A stretch of 64,000 bases of DNA from Nocardioides panzhihuensis (GTDB lineage Bacteria; Actinomycetota; Actinomycetes; Propionibacteriales; Nocardioidaceae), in the NCBI RefSeq assembly GCF_013408335.1, contig NZ_JACBZR010000001.1:434001-498000 (forward strand), given 5' to 3'. Both the position numbers and the translations under genes were made by a program. How positions within the stretch are numbered: the stretch's first letter is position 1; every line of letters begins with the position of its first letter. The notes beneath the pieces were generated by a model, which saw only the letters and a program-made list of their open reading frames with translations, did no database searches and was not told the origin of the DNA. Below are positions 9,301 to 15,286 of this stretch, in pieces.

Positions 9301-9920
9301 TCGCGATGAAGGACCTGGAGATCCGTGGCGCCGGCAACCTGCTCGGTGGCGAGCAGTCCGGCCACATCGCCGACGTCGGCTTCGATCTCTACGTGCGGCT
9401 GGTGGGCGAGGCCGTCGCCGAGTTCAAGGCCGGCCCGGACGGAGCCGTCGAGGAGTTCAACGAGGTGCGCATCGAGCTCCCCGTCGACGCCCACCTGCCC
9501 CACGACTACATCCCCTCGGAGCGGCTGCGGCTGGAGATCTACAAGCGCCTGGCCGAGGTCCGCACCGACGAGGACGTCGAGTCGGTCGCCGCCGAGCTCC
9601 TCGACCGTTACGGCAAGCCGCCGGCCGAGGTCTCCTCGCTCCTGAAGGTGGCCCGCTTCCGTGCCCGCGCTCGCCAGGCCGGCGTCACCGAGGTCACCCT
9701 GGCAGGCAAGAACGTACGCTTCCACCCGGTCTCGCTGCCCGACTCCCGCGTCGTGAGGTTGAACCGGATGTACCCGAAGTCCCTGGTCAAGCCACAGCTG
9801 GACACCATCATGGTCCCGCGCCCGGTCTCCTCCGGCTTCCCCGCCAAGCCCCTCGACGGACCTGACCTGCTCGACTGGGCCCGGGTCGTCATCGACGCGA
9901 TCATCGACCCGCTCACCTGA
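6351..9920 (+). CDS. mfd: Transcription-repair coupling factor Mfd
   Basis: This 1189-aa ATP-dependent translocase removes RNA polymerase stalled at lesions and recruits UvrA. Visible parts, in order, are the UvrB-like N-terminal module, the RNA-polymerase-interacting domain (LKPGDYVVHEQHGVGQF, about residues 505-521), the translocase with Walker A (CGDVGYGKTE) and the DEEQ box (VVDEEQRFG), the motif SMSATPIPRT, the helicase motif QLRGRVGRS, and the C-terminal UvrA-binding domain. The GTG at 6351 has GGAG 6 nt upstream and is preferred over the TTG at 6339. Length is normal. It anchors a conserved block with mazG, eno and ppx. TAGACT at 6279-6284 may be its -10. Confidence 0.98.
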   Translation: MILAPLADLVLRDAALSEVMAEAKGGRMLALDVTGPEALRPFVVTGLVRQERTVLAVTATSREAEDLVNDLTDLLPPDSVALYPSWETLPHERLSPRSDTVGRRLAVLRRLRHPDADGAHGPLKVVVAPVRSVLQPQVKGLGDLEPVELITGQEAALDDVVQKLADAAYSRVDLVEKRGEFAVRGGIVDVFPPTEEHPVRVEFWGDEIDSIRHFAVADQRAIPAEHGGATERLWAPPCRELLLTPEVRARAKALGEAHPTLVELTDKIAAGIAVDGMESLAPALVDDMELLLDLIPDDGHVLLLDPERIRSRAHDLVATADEFLGASWAAAASGGVAPIDLSAASYRDLADVRAHAIAQGKPWWSVSPFGLDDAEGDLADPDVVGVPGRKLDWQPARAYRGDTAAVLADIERWRDDSYRVVVVQQAHGTAQRTVEALGEREIPASLAEEAEAAKPVHKTVTVIHARLNHGFLDDANRLVVLTGEDISGQKSSTRDMVKMPTRRKKQIDPLELKPGDYVVHEQHGVGQFIEMKQREVQGATREYLVLEYGASKRGGPADRLYVPADALDQVTRYVGGEQPSLDRLGGADWQKRKARARKAVREIAAELIKLYAARQATKGFQFGPDNPWQRELEDAFPFQETADQLSVIDEVKQDMMRPVPMDRLVCGDVGYGKTEIAVRAAFKAVQDGKQVAVLVPTTLLVSQHLSTFMERMSGFPVNVRGLSRFQTDKEAAEVMAGLADGTIDIVVGTHRLFNKDIRFKDLGMIVVDEEQRFGVEHKEAMKRLRTSVDFLSMSATPIPRTLEMSITGIREMSTITTPPEERHPVLTYVGAYEDRQIVASVRRELLRDGQVFYIHNRVNSIEKAAARIRELVPEARVAVAHGQMNEKQLEQVMVDFWEKEFDVLVCTTLVESGLDVSNANTMIIERADTLGLSQLHQLRGRVGRSRERAYAYFLYPGEKPLTETAHERLATLAQHSDLGGGMAIAMKDLEIRGAGNLLGGEQSGHIADVGFDLYVRLVGEAVAEFKAGPDGAVEEFNEVRIELPVDAHLPHDYIPSERLRLEIYKRLAEVRTDEDVESVAAELLDRYGKPPAEVSSLLKVARFRARARQAGVTEVTLAGKNVRFHPVSLPDSRVVRLNRMYPKSLVKPQLDTIMVPRPVSSGFPAKPLDGPDLLDWARVVIDAIIDPLT

Positions 9921-9949
9921 GCCCGGGTGATGGGGTCTTGCGTCGCGGG

Positions 9950-10573
9950 TCAGGCGAGCGCTGGGGCGGCGGCGGGGAGGTAGTGGGTGATGTTGCGCAA
10001 GGCGCGCTCGATGTACTCCTCCTTCTCCCCGACCGGGGCCACGTAGTGGAGAGCGCCTTCGGCGGCCTCCCGGCCCTTGAGGCGGCTGATGATCCAGGCC
10101 GCGAGGTAGTGCGAGGCGAGGCAGCCGCCCGCGGTCGCGAGGTTGTCCTTGGCGTAGAAGGGCTGGTTGAGGACCTCGATGCCGGCGGCGACGACCCACG
10201 GCTTGGTGGTGAGATCGGTGCAGGCCGGGATGTCATCGAGCAGTCCGAGTTTGGCCAGGACGAGCGCGCCTGAGCACTGGGCGGCGATGAGCTGGCGCGA
10301 CGGGTCGAGGCGTCGCAGCACGTCCATGATCGCGGGGTCCTCGACGACCTCGCGGGTGGCGATACCGCTGCCGACGATGACGGCGTCAGCCTCGCAGGCC
10401 TCCTCCAGTGTCGACATCTGCTCGATCACCACGCCGTTCATCGACGTCACCTTCGGGCTCGGCGTGGCAATGGTGACGCGCCAGTCGTCGCCTTTGATTC
10501 GGTTGAGTACCCCAAGGGCGATGAGGGAGTCGAGCTCGTTGTAGCCCTCGAAGGTGAGGATGGCGATGTGCAC
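9950..10573 (-). CDS. DJ-1/PfpI family protein
   Basis: The 207-aa protein has the DJ-1/PfpI fold (PF01965): an N-terminal strand HIAILTFEGYNELD with the conserved Glu, and the nucleophile elbow AAQCSGALVLA with Cys at about residue 110. Members act as glyoxalases, amidases or redox-responsive proteins; the exact activity is not clear. The GTG at 10573 has AAAGGA about 9 nt upstream; longer in-frame starts lack one. The divergent neighbour is the remnant of a GntR/MocR regulator, a common partner of DJ-1 genes, so this gene may have lost its regulator. Confidence 0.88.
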   Translation of the reverse strand: MHIAILTFEGYNELDSLIALGVLNRIKGDDWRVTIATPSPKVTSMNGVVIEQMSTLEEACEADAVIVGSGIATREVVEDPAIMDVLRRLDPSRQLIAAQCSGALVLAKLGLLDDIPACTDLTTKPWVVAAGIEVLNQPFYAKDNLATAGGCLASHYLAAWIISRLKGREAAEGALHYVAPVGEKEEYIERALRNITHYLPAAAPALA

Positions 10574-10658
10574 GATGGGGTCCTTTCGAAGTGGTGCGAG
10601 CAACGCTAAGGACCGAGGAATGACACAGTCAAAGAATTGTCATGCATACAATCCGCGG

Positions 10659-11254
10659 GTGGCCGCCACCCGCTACAAGGCGCTCGTAGCCGCCTTCTCG
10701 TCCGCCATCAGGGACGGACGCCTGCCCGCCGGCGCCAGTTGGCCGCCACCGCCCCGGACCTGACGGTCTACGTCTCTGGTCTGTCCAAGGGCGTCGCCAC
10801 CGGACTTCGGGTCGGGTTCCTGGTTGCCCCCGACTCGTTCATCGGTGCCATGGAACGAGCCATCCGCGTCACCACCTGGAACACGCCCGTCCTCACGACC
10901 GCGATCGCCTGCAGCTGGATCGAAGACGGCACCGTCGCCCGCCTCGAAGACCGCAAGCGCGACGACGCTCGTGCCCGTCAAGCTCTCGCCCGGCGGGAGC
11001 TGGCCGGCCTGCAAGTCGTCGGCCACCCTTCGTCGTACTTCGCATGGCTGCCACTACCGGAGGGCGCGCGAGCCGACCGCATCGCCGGCACGCTATCCAG
11101 ACAGCAGATCGCGGTAGCAACGGCCGAACCCTTCAGCACCGCGCCGCAGACCCCGCAAGCCATCCGAGTGGCGCTCGGCTCCACCGATCTGGTCACTCTC
11201 GCAACGACCTTGCGCACCCTCCGACGGGTTGTGATCGACGATCAGAACGCCTAG
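10659..11254 (+). pseudogene. Decayed GntR/MocR-family (PdxR-like) regulator with internal deletion
   Basis: From a GTG at 10659 one frame encodes about 27 residues (VAATRYKALVAAFSSAIRDG) typical of the start of a GntR DNA-binding domain. At about 10738 the sequence jumps, in a different frame, to the late part of an aminotransferase-like domain: YVSGLSKGVATGLRVGFLVA keeps the PLP lysine, and the rest runs to the stop at 11254. An intact MocR protein is about 450-480 aa, so roughly half, including the rest of the helix-turn-helix and the first aminotransferase part, is missing. The start is leaderless-like, with TACAAT near 10647. A large deletion plus frameshift is the simplest reading. Confidence 0.75.
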
Positions 11255-11479
11255 GTGCTCGTCGCAGGATTGAGGTGACGAGCCCGCGAAGAGATCTAGA
11301 GGACGATCTCGGCCAGGGCGGTGGTGGTTTCGTGGCGAAACTCGCCGGCATGACAGGTCAGCACGCGGCAGCACCCTCCGCGCGGCGAACGAAAATTCGT
11401 TCATGCCACGGTCAGCCGAACTGTCGAGCACGTCGAGGCGCTCCGCCGTTCCACCTGACCGGCCGACGGGTTCCATATC

Positions 11480-11509
11480 CACAAAATGGAGGTTATTATC
11501 CATTCTGTG
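11480..11509 (+). promoter_or_regulatory. 30-bp operator overlapping the -10 and start of the MNT-like gene
   Basis: CACAAAATGGA (11480-11490) and TCCATTCTGTG (11499-11509) form an inverted repeat of 11-bp arms with one mismatch and an 8-nt centre. The centre and right arm contain TATTAT (11494-11499), a good -10, and the right arm ends on the GTG start codon at 11507. A bound protein would close this promoter. The gene product itself carries a winged helix, so autorepression is likely. Confidence 0.6.
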
Positions 11510-12124
11510 AGAAACCAGGCTCCGGTGCTCGCGCCTCTGTTTCGCTCGGAGGCGCAGGCGCTGCTGCTCTCGGAGCTGCTGCTCACCGCCGAGGAGCTGA
11601 GCATGACCGACCTCGCCGAGCGGGCCGGGCTGCCCTATCCGACGGTCCATCGCGAGGTCGGGCGGCTGCTCGAGGCGGGCCTGCTCGTCGACCGGCGGGT
11701 CGGCAGGACCCGGCTCATCAGGGGCAACGAGCAGAGCCCGCTGCTCGCGCCGACGCGGGAGATCCTGCTGACCGTGACCGGTCCGGTCGTGCTGATCCGG
11801 GAGGCGCTCGCGGGCATCGGCGGGGTCGAGAATGCGTTCCTCTTCGGCTCGTTCGCGGCCAGGGCGAAGGGTGAGCCCGGGCCACCGCCGAACGACATCG
11901 ACCTGATGGTGATCGGCAGCCTCGACGTACAGGCCGTCTACCGGGTCTGCCGGGAGGTCTCCGACAGTGTCGGGCGCATCGTGAACCCGACGATCATGAG
12001 TCCGGAGGAGGCCGAGGAGCAGACCGGGTTCCTCGAGGAGGTCCGAGCCAACCCGGTGATCGAGATCTACGGAGGAGGACCGGATGCCCGTGCCACTGAC
12101 GCCGGCGCAGCAGAAGGCGGTTGA
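11507..12124 (+). CDS. Winged-helix protein fused to a nucleotidyltransferase (MNT-like antitoxin candidate)
   Basis: The N-terminal 90 residues form an ArsR-like winged helix (MTDLAERAGLPYPTVHREVG). The rest is a minimal nucleotidyltransferase: LFGSFAARAKGE followed by NDIDLMV gives the GS-x-DxD catalytic motif at about residues 112-135. In MNT/HEPN systems the nucleotidyltransferase neutralises a HEPN RNase by adding AMP to it. The next gene overlaps by 41 nt and looks HEPN-like. I place the start at GTG 11507 because TATTAT lies 7 nt upstream and no Shine-Dalgarno exists, so translation is probably leaderless. The fused helix suggests the antitoxin is also its own repressor. Confidence 0.8.
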   Translation: MRNQAPVLAPLFRSEAQALLLSELLLTAEELSMTDLAERAGLPYPTVHREVGRLLEAGLLVDRRVGRTRLIRGNEQSPLLAPTREILLTVTGPVVLIREALAGIGGVENAFLFGSFAARAKGEPGPPPNDIDLMVIGSLDVQAVYRVCREVSDSVGRIVNPTIMSPEEAEEQTGFLEEVRANPVIEIYGGGPDARATDAGAAEGG

Positions 12125-12536
12125 CGCGCTCGTACGCTCCGGCGCCCTGCGTGCGGTGAGGCCCGACGAGAAGAAGGCGCGGGCCTTCCTCGCCGGCGCG
12201 GAGTCGGCCCTCGCCGACGTACCCAACGTCACCCGGACCGAGAACCGCTACAACCTCGCCTACAAGGCCGCGCACGACGTCGGGGAGGCCATGCTCGCAG
12301 GCTATGGCTACAAGACGACCTACGGCGCCGGTGGCCATGTGAAGGTCGGCCGGTTCCTGGCCGCCGTCTTCGACACCCCGCCGCCGCGCGACGCGGCCGC
12401 CCACTACGACGTGATGCGCTTGGACCGCAACGCCAACAACTACCTCGGCAAGCCCGTCACGCACGCCGCCGCTGACACAGCCGCCGAGGCCGCGCAGACC
12501 CTGTACGCCGCCGCGCTGGAGCGTCTCGTCACCTGA
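12084..12536 (+). CDS. HEPN-domain protein, SAV_6107-like (toxin candidate)
   Basis: The 150-aa all-helical protein resembles the SAV_6107-type HEPN family, as far as I recall it. A helix with RTENRYNLAYKAAHD is followed by the late motif MRLDRNANNY at about residues 110-119. This fits the R-N-xxx-(H/Y) pattern of HEPN RNases or their inactive relatives; a canonical RxxxxH is not seen. The ATG has GGAGGA 4 nt upstream and lies inside the 3' end of the nucleotidyltransferase gene, so the two are translationally coupled. Growth inhibition and neutralisation by the neighbour are inference from MNT/HEPN modules. Confidence 0.7.
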   Translation: MPVPLTPAQQKAVDALVRSGALRAVRPDEKKARAFLAGAESALADVPNVTRTENRYNLAYKAAHDVGEAMLAGYGYKTTYGAGGHVKVGRFLAAVFDTPPPRDAAAHYDVMRLDRNANNYLGKPVTHAAADTAAEAAQTLYAAALERLVT

Positions 12537-12634
12537 GTCGGTCGATGTCGTCTGGTCAGACATCGCCGCCGCCGCGTCCCATTCTGCGGTGATGTCGCTC
12601 CTGCACGTACGGATCTGTCTGGCAGGATCGACGC

Positions 12635-13216
12635 ATGACGATGGAGGCTTTCGGCGAGCAGTCCTTCCCTGAGGAGCCCTTCGGCAACGAGTGGGACACC
12701 GAGCCCGGGTGGCTGTCCGAGGAGGAGCTGGGCGAGACCCGCGGGCGGGTGCCCATCCTCTATGTGGAGGCGGTCCCGGTGCGTGTCGATCCCGACGGCG
12801 CGGTGAGCGAGGTCGGGTTGCTGCTGCGGAGCTCGCCCACGACCGGGACGATCACCCGGTCGCTGGTCTCGGGCCGGGTGCTGCACGGTGAGCGGATCCG
12901 CGACGCGCTGATGCGCAACCTGGAGAAGGACCTCGGCCCGGTCGCCTTCCCGACGCTGCCGCTGACCACGGTGCCGGTGACCGTCGCCGAATACTTCCCC
13001 TGGCCCGGCGAGCGCTTCCAGGACCCGCGCCAGCACGCGGTGTCGCTGGTCTATGTCATCCCGGTGACCGGCGAGTGCGAGCCGCGCCAGGACGCCCTGG
13101 AGCTCTCCTGGATGACACCGGCCGAGGCTGCCTCCGACGCGGTCGTCGGTGACATGGAAGGCGGCCGGGGAGCGCTGCTGCGGCAGTGCCTGAGCGCGTT
13201 CGGGGCGCTGGATTGA
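12635..13216 (+). CDS. Nudix-fold protein of the DUF4916 type, degenerate Nudix box
   Basis: The 193-aa protein resembles DUF4916/Nudix-related actinobacterial proteins. The region GRVLHGERIRDALMRNLEKD spans the Nudix box position (GX5EX7REUXEEXGU), but the REUXEE glutamates are replaced (RNLEKD). Normal Nudix hydrolysis is therefore doubtful, and the protein may bind nucleotides or act differently. Its stop overlaps the presumed TTG start of mazG, so the two are probably co-transcribed. Confidence 0.65.
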   Translation: MTMEAFGEQSFPEEPFGNEWDTEPGWLSEEELGETRGRVPILYVEAVPVRVDPDGAVSEVGLLLRSSPTTGTITRSLVSGRVLHGERIRDALMRNLEKDLGPVAFPTLPLTTVPVTVAEYFPWPGERFQDPRQHAVSLVYVIPVTGECEPRQDALELSWMTPAEAASDAVVGDMEGGRGALLRQCLSAFGALD

Positions 13217-13641
13217 GCCCAGCGGGCGGCGAGGGCAGGACGTACGCCTCGGGGGAGGGGCTCATCGAGTTCCTCGACCTGATGCGGCTGATGCGTGAGC
13301 GCTGCGTGTGGAAGTCGTCCCAGACGCACGCGACGCTGGCGCCGTACCTGCGCGAGGAGTCCGACGAGGTGCTCGAGGCCATCGACGAGGGCGATCCCGA
13401 TCACCTCAAGGACGAGCTCGGCGACCTGCTGCTCCAGGTCTACTTCCATGCCGCCATCGCCGAGGAGGCCGGCGAGTTCACCATGGACGACGTCATCGCC
13501 GGCCTGACCGCCAAGATGAAGCGCCGCAATCCCCACGTCTTCGGCCCCGAGGCCGATTCCGGGCGTCGCTACACCATCGACGAGGTCGAGCAGCTCTGGC
13601 AGGCAGCCAAGGCCGCCGAGCGCGCCCACCCCGCCGAGTAG
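13213..13641 (+). CDS. mazG: MazG-type nucleoside triphosphate pyrophosphohydrolase, short form
   Basis: The MazG fold is clear: WKSSQTHATL, the first metal site EESDEVLEAI and the second DELGDLLLQV are arranged as in all-alpha NTP pyrophosphatases. These enzymes hydrolyse abnormal or surplus NTPs to monophosphates. At about 142 aa it holds one MazG domain, whereas the mycobacterial protein is about twice as long. The TTG at 13213 overlaps the previous TGA. Upstream in-frame starts exist inside the previous gene, so the start is uncertain. Position between mfd and eno matches the conserved actinobacterial order. Confidence 0.85.
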   Translation: MSPAGGEGRTYASGEGLIEFLDLMRLMRERCVWKSSQTHATLAPYLREESDEVLEAIDEGDPDHLKDELGDLLLQVYFHAAIAEEAGEFTMDDVIAGLTAKMKRRNPHVFGPEADSGRRYTIDEVEQLWQAAKAAERAHPAE

Positions 13642-13647
13642 GCGCCA

Positions 13648-13803
13648 GCGTCGGCCGAGACGTCACCCAGGTCGGCCGAGACGTCACCCAGGTCGGCCGA
13701 GACGTCGCTTACGTCGGCCGACACGGCATCTCAGTGCCCTCTCGGCCGACGGGAGCGACGCCTCGGCCGGCGTACGTGACGTCTCGGCCGACCGGGGTGA
13801 CCT
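13648..13803 (-). repeat. 21-bp-unit palindromic array element, copy A
   Basis: About three 21-bp units lie on each side of a core and are inverted relative to one another. In core orientation the unit reads GTCAC-N4-GTCGGCCGARRC. The core (GAGAGGGCAC on the minus strand, near 13735-13744) matches the cores of the other three copies. The element fills the gap after mazG and runs about 95 nt into the 3' end of the MFS gene, where it supplies the last 30 or so residues. It can fold into a long hairpin and may terminate transcription from both sides. Confidence 0.85.
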
Positions 13804-15178
13804 TTCGCGGAGCGAGGGGGATGAGCATGGCCGCGAGGGCCGCGCCGAGGGCGACGAGTGCGAGGAAGCCGAAGCCGTTGATGTAGCCCTGCTCCGCCGG
13901 GTAGCCCGACGGCAGGGTCTCGGCGGTGACGATGGAGGTCATCACCGCGGAGCCGATGGTGCCGCCGACGGTGCGGATGTTGGCGTTCATGCCCGTGGCC
14001 ACGCCGGTGTGCTCCGGTGGCACCGCGGCCACGACCGCGTTGGCGAGGTTGGCGAAGACGAGGCCGGTGCCGAGGCCGGAGAGGCCCGCGGCGACGCACA
14101 TCTGCCACGGCTCGTCATGGACGAAGGCGACCATGACGAGCGAGACTGCGGTGAGCAGCCCGCCGATGACCAGGATGCTGCGCATCCCGATGAGGTCTGC
14201 GAGCCGGGCGCTGACCAGTCCGCACAGGAACGAGGTGATGGCCGTCGGCAGCATCAGGTAGCCGGCGACCGTGACCGACGCGCCGAAACCGTAGCCGGCC
14301 GACGACGGGGTCTGGGTCAGTTGCGGGATGAAGCCGAAGGAGGCGTACATCGCGATGCCGATCAGCAGGGCGACCAGGTTGGCAGTCCATACGCCGCGAC
14401 GGCCCATCAGTCGCAGGTCGACCAGCGGCTGCCGTGCGGTCCACTCGACCCGGATCCAGGCGGTCAGGAGCACTGCCGCGGCACCGAGCAGGCCGATGGT
14501 GGCGGGCGCGGTCCAGCCCCACGACGGCGCCTGGCTGACGCCGAGGAGGAGAGAGACCAGCCAGCCGGCGAGCAGCAGGGCGGGGCGCAGCGGGATCGGC
14601 TCACGGGTGAGCACAGGGGACTCGGGCACCAGCCGCAGCGCGCAGATCGCCGCGCCGGCCGCGGCCAGCGCGGGCAGCAGGAACAGCGCCCGGAAGCCGA
14701 GCGTCTCGGCGACCGGACCGGCCAGCACGATCCCAGCCGCGAAACCCATCGAGAGCAGAGACGAGGTCAGCGCGATCGCACCGGCGACGCGCTCCTTGGG
14801 CAGCTCGTCACGCAGGATCGCGAAGGCCAACGGCAAGGTGCCGCCACCCAGCCCCTGCAGGACCCGGGCGCCGATCATCACCTCGATGCTCGGGGCCGCG
14901 GCGGCGAGAACGGCACCGGCGGTGAGGGCGGCCAGGCTCCACACGTACATCCGCCGCTTGCCGAAGGAGTCACCCATCCGGCCGATGATCGGGGTCGCCA
15001 CCGAGGCCGAGAGCAGGAAGGCGGTCAGGATCCAGGATGCGGTGGCCTGGTCGGTATCCAGCTCGGCCTGGATCAGCGGCATCGTCGGCACCGAGACCGA
15101 CTGCAGCAAGGAGTAGGAGCAGACGCCGATGGCGACGATGGCGAAGGTGAGGCGGGGGCTGGAGGGAGGCACGGACAT
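13709..15178 (-). CDS. MFS drug exporter, DHA2-like (14-helix type)
   Basis: The 489-aa protein has 14 hydrophobic segments, typical of DHA2/EmrB-type proton-coupled exporters. The motif GRMGDSFGKRRMYV (motif A) is in the first cytoplasmic loop, and ARVLQGLGGG matches motif B/C. The ATG at 15178 is preferred over GTG 15184 because TAAACT lies 8 nt upstream. The last 30 residues (VTPVGRDVTYAGRGVAPVG..) come from the repeat element and are unlike normal C-termini of the family. A palindrome, TTAGC-TTG-GCTAA at 15190-15202, overlaps the promoter and may be the operator. The substrate is unknown. Confidence 0.9.
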   Translation of the reverse strand: MSVPPSSPRLTFAIVAIGVCSYSLLQSVSVPTMPLIQAELDTDQATASWILTAFLLSASVATPIIGRMGDSFGKRRMYVWSLAALTAGAVLAAAAPSIEVMIGARVLQGLGGGTLPLAFAILRDELPKERVAGAIALTSSLLSMGFAAGIVLAGPVAETLGFRALFLLPALAAAGAAICALRLVPESPVLTREPIPLRPALLLAGWLVSLLLGVSQAPSWGWTAPATIGLLGAAAVLLTAWIRVEWTARQPLVDLRLMGRRGVWTANLVALLIGIAMYASFGFIPQLTQTPSSAGYGFGASVTVAGYLMLPTAITSFLCGLVSARLADLIGMRSILVIGGLLTAVSLVMVAFVHDEPWQMCVAAGLSGLGTGLVFANLANAVVAAVPPEHTGVATGMNANIRTVGGTIGSAVMTSIVTAETLPSGYPAEQGYINGFGFLALVALGAALAAMLIPLAPRKVTPVGRDVTYAGRGVAPVGREGTEMPCRPT

Positions 15179-15186
15179 CGCCACAA

Positions 15187-15202
15187 AGTTTAGCTTGGCT
15201 AA
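15187..15202 (-). promoter_or_regulatory. Promoter -10 and palindromic operator of the MFS gene
   Basis: The minus-strand hexamer TAAACT (15192-15187) lies 8 nt before the ATG. The palindrome TTAGC-TTG-GCTAA (15190-15202) overlaps it. A regulator bound here would block the promoter. No regulator gene adjoins. Confidence 0.45.
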
Positions 15203-15286
15203 CTGTATTCGACGAACCGTTTCGCTCGCCGGGGCAGCAACGAGCCCGGCCCGCCACCCGACGGTGGCGGGCCGGAGCCAGGACGA

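Noticed and set aside
6345..10199. 1284-aa open frame antisense to mfd
   Set aside because: Shadow of a GC-rich gene: no domain is recognisable, the composition is typical of an antisense frame, and mfd is complete on the other strand.
10620..10763. Small independent gene with an N-terminus MTQSKNCHAYN
   Set aside because: The frame is the broken start of the MocR remnant and ends shortly after the deletion junction.
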